NCBI GenBank assembly: GCA_038744785.1
Contig: JBCDLX010000014.1
Span: forward strand, 62,001-126,000
Length of the DNA stretch: 64,000 bases
Direction of reading: 5' to 3'
From: Ovoidimarina sp038744785
Lineage (GTDB): Bacteria > Pseudomonadota > Alphaproteobacteria > Rhodobacterales > Rhodobacteraceae
Positions 27,258 to 35,930 of this stretch are shown piece after piece. Each line of letters opens with the position of its first letter. The stretch's first letter is position 1. The notes below the pieces were generated by a model. It saw only the letters and a program-made list of their open reading frames with translations, did no database searches and was not told the origin of the DNA. A program made the translations under genes and the position numbers.

Positions 27258-27413
27258 CAGATTGCTCATTGCGTGGAGAAGTGCTGCGCCGAACACGTTT
27301 CTTCCGCCGTGAACGAATAGCCAGATAATCAGAACTCGCTGAGAGACCGTGGCTAGCGCCCGCCACAACATCCACTCGGTCGGTCTTTCTACCTGCAACA
27401 GAGGCGATCCCGG
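27258..27413 (-). pseudogene. CPBP protease C-terminal relic
   Basis: The minus strand reads SPLLQVERPTEWMLWRALAT, then VSQRVLIIWLFVHGG and VFGAALLHAMSNL without stops. This lines up with LLQAERSLVWFAWWAVGSVS and FGAALMHAIGNLSW of the CPBP protein at 5215 and the equivalent part of the one at 15697. The N-terminal half with the EExGW motif is absent and the sequence diverges after HAMSNL, so it is a fragment of a third member of that subfamily. Confidence 0.65.
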
Positions 27414-27502
27414 ACAGATCCGGATCGACTTGCGCCAATGTGCGAGGGTCGGCTTGCGCGCGCTTGGATTCCGCGCCTTCTACATCTCCAACACCAACGT
27501 TG

Positions 27503-28267
27503 TTAGTTCGTGAATCCGCCAGAGATGTCAAAGTCTACGTCTCTTTGTGTAGCTCGAAGGAGCCACGCAAAGACACGGCGGACTTCCTCCCTTGCGCCAC
27601 CCCTCAGGCAGTGGCCGTGGGATAGAATGAAGTTATCGAAGTCCCACTCTAGTATCTTCTCGATGCTTCGTCGCATCGCGGACCGATCTTGGATGCTCAG
27701 CCTAATATCGAGTGGCACACCACCCCTCTCGCCAAGAACTCCGACAGTCTTCTTGACCCCTCGCCAGAAGCTCGAGTCGCGATCAGCGAAGTGCTTTTGA
27801 ATGAGATCGGTCAGGATCAGAGTGCTCGACCGCTTGTGCAGAAAATCTACTTCGTCAACAACTGGGTGTCCTTCGACCGAAAGATGCTCGATCTCTTTGC
27901 CCCAGGGTGGTCTGACCTCGTTCGTAAGCAATGTGTCGACCCGGATCTCCGGGTGCCTTTCCGTGAACTGCGGCGATGCCCAAACTTGGGCTGACGGCAC
28001 AAGAGAACTCCAAGGCGGTATCCCGATACTGTGGATCTTTATTGGCGCCACCAGATGCTCAATGGGCCCCAGCCGCTCTAGCGCTTCTCGGCGCTCCTTT
28101 GTCGGCAAGACAGGGGAATGAAGCCAAAGCCCCCCCGTCTCCAGTTTCACGACTGTCATCCGTGTGGTGAATGGGAGCGCACCGAACATTCGAACATCAT
28201 CGCCGTCTATCGTCCAGATGTTGGAGCCAAAAGGCTTGAGTACCTTATCGTATTGTAGCGTGCGCAT
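27503..28267 (-). CDS. DUF4336 family protein
   Basis: 254 residues from the ATG at 28267 (MRTLQYDKVLKPFGSNIWTI), four bases after the stop of the TetR-fusion gene, so the two are co-translated. The conserved pattern MTVVKLETGGLWLHSPVLPT, PIEHLVAPIKIHSIGIPPW and AQVWASPQFTERHPEI is that of DUF4336, predicted to have a metallo-beta-lactamase-like fold without the full metal site. A late ILSHGHCL is seen near the end. Function unknown; a role beside a putative oxygenase suggests a small-molecule pathway. Confidence 0.78.
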   Translation of the reverse strand: MRTLQYDKVLKPFGSNIWTIDGDDVRMFGALPFTTRMTVVKLETGGLWLHSPVLPTKERREALERLGPIEHLVAPIKIHSIGIPPWSSLVPSAQVWASPQFTERHPEIRVDTLLTNEVRPPWGKEIEHLSVEGHPVVDEVDFLHKRSSTLILTDLIQKHFADRDSSFWRGVKKTVGVLGERGGVPLDIRLSIQDRSAMRRSIEKILEWDFDNFILSHGHCLRGGAREEVRRVFAWLLRATQRDVDFDISGGFTN

Positions 28268-28271
28268 GAAC

Positions 28272-29666
28272 TTACTCACCTTCAAACGCCAGAAGAATAC
28301 GATACTCGATACTCGTTCTGCGTCCTTCCTGCTCTGCAGGTGAGCTCGGGGCCGTGAAGGCACCATGAGGGCAAGACCAGTGCTGTTCGACAGGTTGACC
28401 GTCATATGTTTTGAACAAGACGGACTCTTCCGGCCGCATGAATGGGAACCAATACCATTTGTGTGCAGAATTCGGCCGGTAGTAGCCGATTTCACCATCT
28501 CGATTGCCGTAGTGAACAGTGATTGGGATAAAGTCGTCATCCTTCACAGTTTTGATGTCCACGAAACCTAACGGTGTTGAGTGAACTACACCGGCGACCG
28601 ATTGCCAGAGATTCGCGACAACAATTCGAGCGTTTGCCAATCGTTCTGCATCGTCAGTCGGCAGCAGTTCGGCCAGTCGGCGATGACCTGCGTCCGAGCC
28701 GTAATCGGCATGAACGATCCGTATCGGCGGCCGCTGGCCGGGCACGCGCTCCGTGTGTCGCACCGTGTGGTCAAAAACACGCGCAAAGCTCGCTCCAAGC
28801 CGATCTTTCAGGGTTTGTTCGACTGCGCCGTAAGTCGCGCGAGCCGCAATATCATCGGGCGGTTCAGGAAAGACGACCGGAGCGGGAAAGAGTTCGAAGC
28901 CTTCGCGCTCGAACGTGGCTTCTGGCGAACGCTCGCGACCGTTTCGCATAGTCACCCGCTCCGACACCGTCATGTCGATATCGAGGTAGGCGTCCGTTTC
29001 ACGCGGAACGTTCCCGGCAGCATAGGACACCTCGACTTCCATCTCCAATGGAAGGCGCTGCTTTATCGCGTCGCGGGCCAGGGCAACGATCGATGTGTCA
29101 TCTAGCAAGTCCTCCGGCAACTTCCCGTCCATCATATGTTCGGCTAGCCACCGGTCGATTTGAACGAGGGCACCGACCATTGCCTCCGAAAGGATTGGTA
29201 CCGACAGATCGGTTCTGACTGCTCCGACCGCACGTCCATCCCGTAGCCAATTGCTGATCGCGGCGCGAACACGGTCTGTCAGACGGGCGAGTGCTTGCGT
29301 CTCATCTCCCCGCCGGAAGAGATCACGAAGAAGCGCGGCAGCATGAGGATCATTGCGGCCGAATGCAGATGCATGATCAATGCCAGCCTCAAGTGAGGCC
29401 CAGAATTCTTCGGCGGACTTGACCGTTGGGGCCGCCTCAAGTGGCTCGATGATCGGTGCCATTGTGCGGTCAAGGACTTGGAAGAACAGATCTTCCTTCC
29501 CGCCGAAGTAATAGAATACCTTGGCTTTGCTGATTCCAGCGGCAGATGCGATCCTCTGTATAGACGTCACTTCATAGCCGTTCTCTGCGAACTCGGCTGT
29601 CGCGACGTCTAGCAGCGTATCCCTCTGCTTGGATTGGGGCGACTGGGTTTCTTTGATTTGACGCAT
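28272..29666 (-). CDS. TetR regulator fused to a CmcJ/NvfI-like oxygenase domain
   Basis: 464 residues. Residues 1-200 are a TetR/AcrR repressor: helix-turn-helix YEVTSIQRIASAAGISKAKV and FYYFGGKEDLFFQVL, then a helical ligand domain. Residues 215-464 match the CmcJ/NvfI (GA4 desaturase-like) family of Fe/2-oxoglutarate oxygenase-like proteins: TMRNGRERSPEATFEREGFE, FDHTVRHTE, IRIVHADYG, VVANLWQS and SCPHGAFTAP followed by RRTSIEYRILL. H319-x-D321 and H434 could form the Fe facial triad. This enzyme domain replaces nothing in the TetR half, which is full length, so it is a true fusion. A perfect paired operator lies 45-83 bases upstream. DUF4336 follows in the same operon. Confidence 0.82.
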   Translation of the reverse strand: MRQIKETQSPQSKQRDTLLDVATAEFAENGYEVTSIQRIASAAGISKAKVFYYFGGKEDLFFQVLDRTMAPIIEPLEAAPTVKSAEEFWASLEAGIDHASAFGRNDPHAAALLRDLFRRGDETQALARLTDRVRAAISNWLRDGRAVGAVRTDLSVPILSEAMVGALVQIDRWLAEHMMDGKLPEDLLDDTSIVALARDAIKQRLPLEMEVEVSYAAGNVPRETDAYLDIDMTVSERVTMRNGRERSPEATFEREGFELFPAPVVFPEPPDDIAARATYGAVEQTLKDRLGASFARVFDHTVRHTERVPGQRPPIRIVHADYGSDAGHRRLAELLPTDDAERLANARIVVANLWQSVAGVVHSTPLGFVDIKTVKDDDFIPITVHYGNRDGEIGYYRPNSAHKWYWFPFMRPEESVLFKTYDGQPVEQHWSCPHGAFTAPSSPAEQEGRRTSIEYRILLAFEGE

Positions 29667-29710
29667 GGCTTGTCCATTCGGTGTCTCATTGAGTACCAGA
29701 TAATCTGAAT

Positions 29711-29749
29711 CTGACCATCGGTCAATACATTATTCCGACCGATGGTCAG
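29711..29749. promoter_or_regulatory. Perfect paired inverted repeat, TetR operator
   Basis: CTGACCATCGGTC at 29711-29723 is repeated as its exact reverse complement at 29737-29749, with a 13-base spacer. Each arm also contains its own small palindrome, GACC-N3-GGTC. The repeat lies 45-83 bases before the start of the TetR-oxygenase gene, the usual place for an autoregulated TetR operator able to hold two dimers. Confidence 0.75.
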
Positions 29750-30451
29750 GAGATTCGTGTTCGCGCTGGTGGTGTCAGGGAAAACCGGGCTTGAGCCTCG
29801 CAAGAACCGCCGCAGACCTGCAATTGAGTGCCAAGTGACGGCAACGGTCATGTTCTTGTTCTAAATCCTGACCTTAATCTGGCCTACATGCCGGTCTTGC
29901 GAACCGTACTTTTTGAATGGGGCAGACAATTACTTGCATCTCCGCGAACGGTGAGAATCAACCGTTCCCGGCATCGCAAACCATTGGGGTAAAAAAAATC
30001 CCGTTTGGGATACGCCCGCTTCGTCTGCATCTGCAGATTTGCCAAATCAATGCGTCCAGGAACGCACAACGCAACTCTCAACTGTACCACCAAATATCGA
30101 ATTCCGGCACATGAAGAATTCAGCAGCTTACTTCGCGGGATCGGCCTTGAGCCATTGTCGCAGGTCCTGTGAGCAAGAAATTGCAGGAGTTAACTGGCAC
30201 GATTTGGATACTGCCGCCTTTCTGGCGACACGAAGAACAGCCCAATCGTGTTTGACGAAACTCAGCTTGAAGCTTCTGCCGATTTTGTCTTCTGTTCCCG
30301 GTCCCCGGTGTGCCGAAGGACACGAACACATTGGGTGTGCTTGGCATCGCGATCCGCCAACCTCTCCCTCCTGCCGGAACACTGAACCAAAAGCGGCCTG
30401 CAATCACGGGATGCCTAATGGCGACGCGTGCAAACGAAAGGGCCTAGGCAA
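29750..30451. other. Gene-poor stretch
   Basis: About 700 bases. The only open frame with any protein-like feel is on the minus strand at 30128-30403 (91 codons, ending in LRQWLKADPAK), but I cannot match it to a family and it has no clear ribosome site. Otherwise nothing recognisable. Confidence 0.3.
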
Positions 30452-30823
30452 ATGTCTATACAAACGCTCGTGATCATCGGTCTCTTTTGCTGCCTGACCC
30501 ATACCGGTTGCGCAGGTTTCCTGAATCAAGCCTCCGAAAGTGTTGTTTGGGCAAACACGGGAGCGTTCTTGATCTCTTTCTGGTTTGCCTTCTTCGGGCA
30601 TCTGGCCTTCCTCGATCCCCAGACTGCACCCCCACTCGTCACGTCGGCACGCCGTCTTGTCATGACCTTGCTGGCAAGCTTTGCTCTCAATCAATCCCTA
30701 CTCCTGACATTGGTATCGTTAGAATCTTGGAGTGAAGGCCGGGCGCTTGTATTCTCCACCGCCATCGCTGCCCTCTTCTCTTTACTCTTGTGCAGGGTCT
30801 GGGTCTTCCGAGGAGCTTTGTAG
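30452..30823 (+). CDS. GtrA-like membrane protein
   Basis: 123 residues from the ATG at 30452 (MSIQTLVIIGLFCCLTHTGC). Four hydrophobic segments arranged as in GtrA: the second helix region VVWANTGAFLISFWFAFFGH keeps the AN...AF...SF..H pattern, and the last helix ends LLLCRVWVF. GtrA proteins flip or help transport undecaprenyl-linked sugars or act with glycosyltransferases. No glycosyltransferase gene lies beside it. A GTG start eight codons upstream is possible. Confidence 0.72.
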   Translation: MSIQTLVIIGLFCCLTHTGCAGFLNQASESVVWANTGAFLISFWFAFFGHLAFLDPQTAPPLVTSARRLVMTLLASFALNQSLLLTLVSLESWSEGRALVFSTAIAALFSLLLCRVWVFRGAL

Positions 30824-31119
30824 AATTAGCGCAGATGCCGATGAACCGTTGACCATGCGCGCTCACCGCAAACGAAATCCGCCGCTAAACCAATGAAATG
30901 GCCGCCGTTTCTTGTCTTGGCGTGGCGCAAAGAGCCACAGATCGAAGTAACCGAGGATGTTGTCATGACCCGCCCTCTTCTGCACCTCTGATCACTTGCC
31001 GCAAGATCCACAAATGACCGCCTTGGGCTCTGAGGAGACCTTTGACTCAACCCACCCTTGTCAGTTTGGCCACCCAAAACCAGCTTTACCCTGTTCGGCG
31101 CAGAGCGCTCAGTATGCGC

Positions 31120-32478
31120 TCAGTAGCCGGTGGTCCGACTTCGGCTCTTCCAAGCGGCATCACCAACGGGCTCTTCTTCCTCGTCGTGCCCCCGCATGAC
31201 GGGATAGGCAAAGGTCAGAACAAAAGCGTCGGCGATGTCGGGGGAGGGAATGCCGCGCTTCTTCATGTCTTCTTTCCTTTCAAGGACGAGCGCGTTCTGA
31301 GCATTGTAGCTGAACATCGGTGCGCTCAGTTCGGCCGCAAGGCGGTTGTCCTGCGGCAGAGCGCCGGTCTCGAGCCAGGACCGGGCGGTGAGCCACATCT
31401 CGGTGCGCTTGTTGCCCGCCTTCTCGCCGGTGCGCGAACTGTCCGACCTGCCGCCAAAGTTCACCCCCTGCGCCTTCCAAAAGCCGAGCTGACGGAGGCG
31501 ATCGACCACGCCGCCCCCTACCCCGCCGTCGTCGATGAAGACCGCGTCGGGACCCCAGCGATGGATCCAGTCGGCGACCCGCGCCGCCGTTTGCATCGTA
31601 TCCCAGCCCGAGAACCGCTCATAGGGAACCGGGGCACCGGCACGACCCTGCCGGAAGTAGATCACCGACTTGTCGTCGCCGAACCGGGCAACATCGACAC
31701 CGATTACCTTCTCGTCGAACGGCTCGGGTGCGGTCGGGGTCCGGGCCATCGCTTCCGAGACAAGGTCCTGCGGGATCAGCTGGGCATCGCTCGCCGCCTC
31801 GAAGCTGCAGTAGAACTCCTGACGCACCTTGCCTTCGGACATGCCAGAACGGCGTTCGGCTTCGACCTGCTCCGCATTAATAAGCCCTGTGTCATCGATG
31901 GTCTGGCGCTCGGCGAACCAGCCCTCCGTGTCGACGGCGTTGAGCCATGTCGTATAGCCATGGTTGTGGCCCCGCGGCGTGTAGATGAAGAGCGCCCAGC
32001 CGTCGTTCTCGACAAGGATCGGCCGGATGTAATCCCAGGCATCGGGGTGCGCCAACGCCCATTCCGAGAACACTACGCCCACAGGGTTCGACCCGACGAG
32101 GCTATCGAAGTTGTCGGAGCCCGCCATCTGCCATGTCGATCCGTTGACGGTTTCGACGAGCATCTCGTTGCTGCTGATCCGCTTCCGGACCGGTGCGGGG
32201 AACACCTGCTCGATAATCCGGCGACCCCGGCCGTCGATACCGTTCCAGATCGCCCGCCGCGCCTGAGTCTGTTCGGGGAAGAGGTGCCAGTACGTGCCCA
32301 CTCGTCGGAACATGTCCCGCGCCGTCAGGTTGAGGGCGACGCTGTCCTTGCCCGCCCGGCGGTGCCAGACCGCGCATCCCCGACGGAACGGGCGGCCATG
32401 GCCGAACTCGCGATAAAGCCGGGTCTGGTGCGCCAGCGGCCGCCAGTCATTGGGGATCGTCAAACGTGTCGATGACAT
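31120..32478 (-). CDS. Phage terminase large subunit (TerL)
   Basis: 452 residues. N-terminal packaging ATPase: a Walker A variant in VWHRRAGKDSVAL (about 37-49) and Walker B GVVFSEWA with FSE at 137-139. C-terminal nuclease of the RNase H fold: D261 in VIGVDVARFGDD, D315 and D316 in FIDDGGVGGG, and D413 or D416 in SPDIADAF supply metal-binding acids. It cuts and pumps phage DNA into proheads. It overlaps the DUF5681 gene by 32 bases. No portal, capsid or tail genes follow, so this is a remnant or a minimal module. Confidence 0.9.
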   Translation of the reverse strand: MSSTRLTIPNDWRPLAHQTRLYREFGHGRPFRRGCAVWHRRAGKDSVALNLTARDMFRRVGTYWHLFPEQTQARRAIWNGIDGRGRRIIEQVFPAPVRKRISSNEMLVETVNGSTWQMAGSDNFDSLVGSNPVGVVFSEWALAHPDAWDYIRPILVENDGWALFIYTPRGHNHGYTTWLNAVDTEGWFAERQTIDDTGLINAEQVEAERRSGMSEGKVRQEFYCSFEAASDAQLIPQDLVSEAMARTPTAPEPFDEKVIGVDVARFGDDKSVIYFRQGRAGAPVPYERFSGWDTMQTAARVADWIHRWGPDAVFIDDGGVGGGVVDRLRQLGFWKAQGVNFGGRSDSSRTGEKAGNKRTEMWLTARSWLETGALPQDNRLAAELSAPMFSYNAQNALVLERKEDMKKRGIPSPDIADAFVLTFAYPVMRGHDEEEEPVGDAAWKSRSRTTGY

Positions 32479-32809
32479 TAATCGTCACTCCCGGCCCGGC
32501 CTGTGGTTTCGGCTGCTCCTCGTAGGCCGCAATCAGCTTGAGGGTTTCACTGGCGGCGCGCATGTCACCCTTGAGCGCCTTGGTAACCAGCGACAGGATC
32601 AGCGCCTCTCGCTTGGTGATCCGGCTGGTCCGGCCGCCCTCGGTCACCGAGACTTCCTGCGAGAGCGCCTCTTCGAGGACTTTGCCCACCCCGCGAGCGC
32701 CTTTCGGGCGACCGCGCGGATTGCCCGACTGTCCCGGCCTGAACCGCGTCGATTTCGGCGGCTTTCCGTAGCCCACGGTGTAAGCCTGGTCACCTTTGTC
32801 CTTCGCCAT
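32447..32809 (-). CDS. DUF5681 protein, small-terminase-like
   Basis: 120 residues from the ATG at 32809, which overlaps the methyltransferase stop as TGATG. The N terminus YTVGYGKPPKSTRFRPGQSG followed by NPRGRPKGAR is the DUF5681 signature; a helical part follows (ALILSLVTKALKGDMRAASE). DUF5681 genes regularly sit directly before phage terminase large-subunit genes, as here, and may act as the DNA-recognition small subunit; that role is inferred from position. Confidence 0.82.
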   Translation of the reverse strand: MAKDKGDQAYTVGYGKPPKSTRFRPGQSGNPRGRPKGARGVGKVLEEALSQEVSVTEGGRTSRITKREALILSLVTKALKGDMRAASETLKLIAAYEEQPKPQAGPGVTINVIDTFDDPQ

Positions 32810-34113
32810 CACGCCGCCTCCCCGGTGACCCTGGTCCGGTCGCCAAAGGTTTCGCCGGTCGCGACCAGAAGGGCATCGTCGTGGGTCATCGCCTGCCATC
32901 GCCGGATCGTCCGATCGACGTAGACCGGATCGATCTCGACGACGCGCGCCTTCCGGCCGGTGCGCTCCGCTGCGATGAGCGTCGATCCCGACCCACCGAA
33001 GCCGTCGAGCACGACATCTGCCCGTTCTGAGCAGTCCCGCAGCGCATCGGCGATCATCGCCACCGGCTTGACTGTGGGATGCAGGGCCAGCTGCTCCAGC
33101 CGCCCGGCCCCACCTGATGAGATGCCGCGATATTCCCAGACATTTGTTCGGTAGCGCCCGCTTTCGCCAAGCCCAAAGCTGTTGACGTGGGGCGCCCTGC
33201 CCGCCTTGAACGCGAAGATCAGTTCATGACGCGACCGATAGAAGCTGCCCATTCCGCCATTGTCCTTCGTCCAGACGATGAGGTTCTTGAGCTCGGTATA
33301 GACCTCCTGCCCCGCGGCCAGGATCTCATCCAGGTGCCGCCAGTCCATGCATATGAAGTGGATCGAGCCATTGGCGGACACCCGGACGAAAGCCTCGAAG
33401 GCTTTGCGCAGGAAGGCTGTGAACGTTGCTTTGTCCATCTCGCCCGACGCCATGGCGAACTCGCGGTGCCGGATTGCACCAGAGCCACAGACATGGCCAT
33501 GGATCGGCACGTTGTAGGGCGGATCAGCAAAGACCATGCGCGCCCGTTCACCCATCATCAGGTCATCGACCGTGGCATAGTCACGAACATCGCCACAGAT
33601 GATCCGGTGGGACCCGAGTTGCCAGAGATCTCCGGGACGCGTGACGGCGTGCTCGGCGAGGTCCGGAAGCGCGTCGTCCTCAGGATCGCTCCTGTCTTCG
33701 GCGGCGGCTTCTTCAATGATCAGGTCGATCTCGCTGGAATCAAACCCGAGAACACCGATGTCGAAGTCAAGATCGGCTTCGGCCAGGGATGCGAGTTCAA
33801 TGGCGAGGGTTTCGTGATCCCAACCCGCGTTCTCGGCCAGCCGGTTGTCGGCGATAACATAGGCACGTTTCTGGGCCTCGCTCATGTCCTCGAGCCGCAG
33901 GCACGGCACTTCGGACAGCCCCAGATGCCGCGCCGCTGAGACCCGGCCGTGCCCCGCAAGAATACGGCGTTCACCGTCGATCAGGACGGGATTGGTGAAC
34001 CCGAAGGTCTCGATGCTCGCCGCGATCTGGCGGATCTGTTTCGGGGAATGGGTTCGCGCATTCGCGGACCATGGTTTGAGAGCGTCAACGCGCTCGGTGA
34101 CGATATCGGCCAT
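32809..34113 (-). CDS. ParB-domain DNA methyltransferase (phage-type, N4/N6)
   Basis: 434 residues with two domains. Residues 1-110 are a ParB/Srx-like domain: WSANARTHSPKQIRQIAASI, then RILAGHGRVSAARHLG with GHGR at 54-57. From about 160 a beta-class DNA methyltransferase follows: DPPY at 197-200 (catalytic motif IV) and FGGSGST at 372-378 (S-adenosylmethionine site), then VVEIDPVYVDRTIRRW. It methylates adenine N6 or cytosine N4 in a target that cannot be read from sequence. It is the first gene of the methyltransferase-DUF5681-TerL block typical of alphaproteobacterial prophages. Confidence 0.9.
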   Translation of the reverse strand: MADIVTERVDALKPWSANARTHSPKQIRQIAASIETFGFTNPVLIDGERRILAGHGRVSAARHLGLSEVPCLRLEDMSEAQKRAYVIADNRLAENAGWDHETLAIELASLAEADLDFDIGVLGFDSSEIDLIIEEAAAEDRSDPEDDALPDLAEHAVTRPGDLWQLGSHRIICGDVRDYATVDDLMMGERARMVFADPPYNVPIHGHVCGSGAIRHREFAMASGEMDKATFTAFLRKAFEAFVRVSANGSIHFICMDWRHLDEILAAGQEVYTELKNLIVWTKDNGGMGSFYRSRHELIFAFKAGRAPHVNSFGLGESGRYRTNVWEYRGISSGGAGRLEQLALHPTVKPVAMIADALRDCSERADVVLDGFGGSGSTLIAAERTGRKARVVEIDPVYVDRTIRRWQAMTHDDALLVATGETFGDRTRVTGEAA

Positions 34114-34839
34114 GGTATGACCTCCTGAGAGGGCCCCGGCGCAGACGTCATATCATCCTAGAGACGGGTCGCTGACGATCGCATCCAGAGCCCGAGTGAG
34201 CTTTGGTGCCGCATCTGCGGCAATTGAGGATTTCATCGATCATCATTCAATTTGGGCGTCGCGCCCGGGACACCTGACAGTGCCCCTTTCGCCATATCCC
34301 CGCGCCGATTAGATCGGCTGCGGCGACGTCATCGCTTCATCGTTCGACAGCCGATTACCAAAATTGCGGACGCAATGCAACAGATATTGTAAGCAAGCCG
34401 CCCGCCGCCACAAAATATGGCATGATCCTAGCCTTGCACCCAAGAACAGCGAACGCCCATTCCCTGTTCAGGGAAATCAAATTCCCTGTTCTAATGCGTA
34501 GGGAATTCCATTGTAAACAATTGAAACCAAACCGCGAAACATGTGCGCAACCCCGCAGTTCAGCGCCACAATGTATGAATTCCCTGTAGTTTCCCTGTTT
34601 GCAGGGAAAATCCAGCCAGAGACCGGTTCGCTGAAGACTGCGTCCACCACCATCCACCCTTTCGGTCAATTCCTGATATCTCTAGACTTCGCATTGCGTC
34701 GTTAATTCAGGGGCTTACGGGCGCATTACACACGCTATCTGCCGCACTTGGTCTCTGTCCTTGGTCTGATTGCAGGCTTTCGGCAGAACGTCTCTGTGGG
34801 CAGTTTCCGTCTGATCACTCTATGCGGAAGTAAGGCACT
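34114..34839. repeat. Region with CAGGGAA/TTCCCTG inverted repeats
   Basis: About 700 bases without a credible gene between the methyltransferase and the recombinase relic. It holds several exact inverted repeats of one motif: TTCCCTG-tt-CAGGGAA at 34460-34475, AATTCCCT-N12-AGGGAATT at 34480-34507, and TTTCCCTG-tttg-CAGGGAAA at 34590-34609, plus a single AATTCCCTGTAG at 34579-34590. Closely packed sites of one sequence suggest a protein-binding array, perhaps for a recombinase or repressor of the island. Confidence 0.6.
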
Positions 34840-35892
34840 TCAGGCGATGGGAAATTCCAGAACCTCGTGCTGCTCATGCCAAGCGAGAGGAAGTTTGGTT
34901 AGGTCAAGCAGCTTCTGAGCGGTCAGGTGCCGTGGCTGGCGGCCTTTGAGGATCGCCGTGGCGATGTCTGGAGCGAGCGAAGCCAGCGGGAGAATTCGGC
35001 TGACGGTGCCCGGGCACGGCTGTTCCTACTTGATGATTTCTGCAACCGATGCAGCCCTGCCCTCGATCGGGTCTGCCATCCAACGCCGCGCATCGGCAAC
35101 AAGTGCGATCAGATCCGGATCACGCTGCGAGCCGCTTGTCCCGGCGTGCAGAACGATCTGACGATTGCGCCTGGTCCTTCGCATGGTGATGGGCACGTCC
35201 CAGGGCAGCGCCAGAACCTCAAACGGCTCCGACTGTTCGAGAAGAGGCGCGAGCTTCATGTGAATGCGCAGCACCCCGTCGTCGAGTTCCACGCGGTGAA
35301 CGAATAAGGCTTCGCCGTCTTCTCCACCCTGGTCAGGTGAGACACCGATCTCTGTGTTCACAAGCTCCGCCGCCCGATCCAGCGCCCGGGCAATTGCCGC
35401 CGGGCCGACTCAGGCGGCGTCCAAGCTGGATGCGACCCATGCGCAGTCGCCGAGATGGTGCCTAATGACTTCAACAATGAGTGCGTCGATGCCATCCGCA
35501 GGCATTCGTTCCACGGCACGGTTGTCGTCGGCACCTTCTGGCTTTGACACGTTGTACCAGTAGTGCTTGGATTGACGGACCCCGGATGCGCGCGCGGTGC
35601 GCATGCCATAGCCGCTCTTCATAGGGCGGCCATACCGGTCGAACAGCTTGCCATCAAACCAGCAGCGGACCGGCGCGCGACGCCTAGCGATTGTGTCTCC
35701 GCCGTTCCCATCGAGCCGATCCTGAGCCGACTGCCAGGTCGTCTCATCGACAATCGCTTGGTGCTGCCTGTCGTGGAGTTCGCCCTTATGTCTGACCATC
35801 GGCGCATGACGCCTAGGGTTTCCTGTGCAGTGGGAGAGAGTTGTGCCTGGTGCGAAGTTGCAACTAACTCTTGCGGTTTCAGCGCAATCCAA
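34840..35892 (-). pseudogene. Large serine recombinase, C-terminal relic in pieces
   Basis: Minus-strand fragments in order: HAPMVRHKGELHDRQHQAIV and DETTWQSAQDRL, then FDGKLFDRYGRPMKSGYGMR with KHYWYNV (35410 upward), a stop at 35410, LIALVADARRWM and a stop at about 35026, and finally in another frame VSRILPLASLAPDIATAILK, GRQPRHLTAQKLLDLTKLPL and HEVLEFPIA with its natural stop at 34840. This is the DUF4368/zinc-ribbon and C-terminal part of a large serine recombinase. The N-terminal resolvase domain with the catalytic Ser is missing, cut off where the next gene begins. It marks the edge of an acquired island. Confidence 0.75.
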
Positions 35893-35930
35893 TCTCTATT
35901 GCTAGAACCCGCAAGGAGAACACTTGCCAA

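Noticed and set aside
30128..30403. Minus-strand open frame of 91 codons ending LRQWLKADPAK
   Set aside because: The end has a protein-like look, but I could not name a family and found no ribosome site. Left as undecided rather than annotated.
31042..32475. Long plus-strand open frame of 477 codons
   Set aside because: It is the antisense shadow of the TerL gene: TerL has terminase motifs in order, while the plus frame has a composition typical of a reverse read of GC-rich coding DNA.
34355..34669. Minus-strand open frame across the CAGGGAA repeats
   Set aside because: The sequence is repeat-derived and has no protein features; the palindromes explain the region better.
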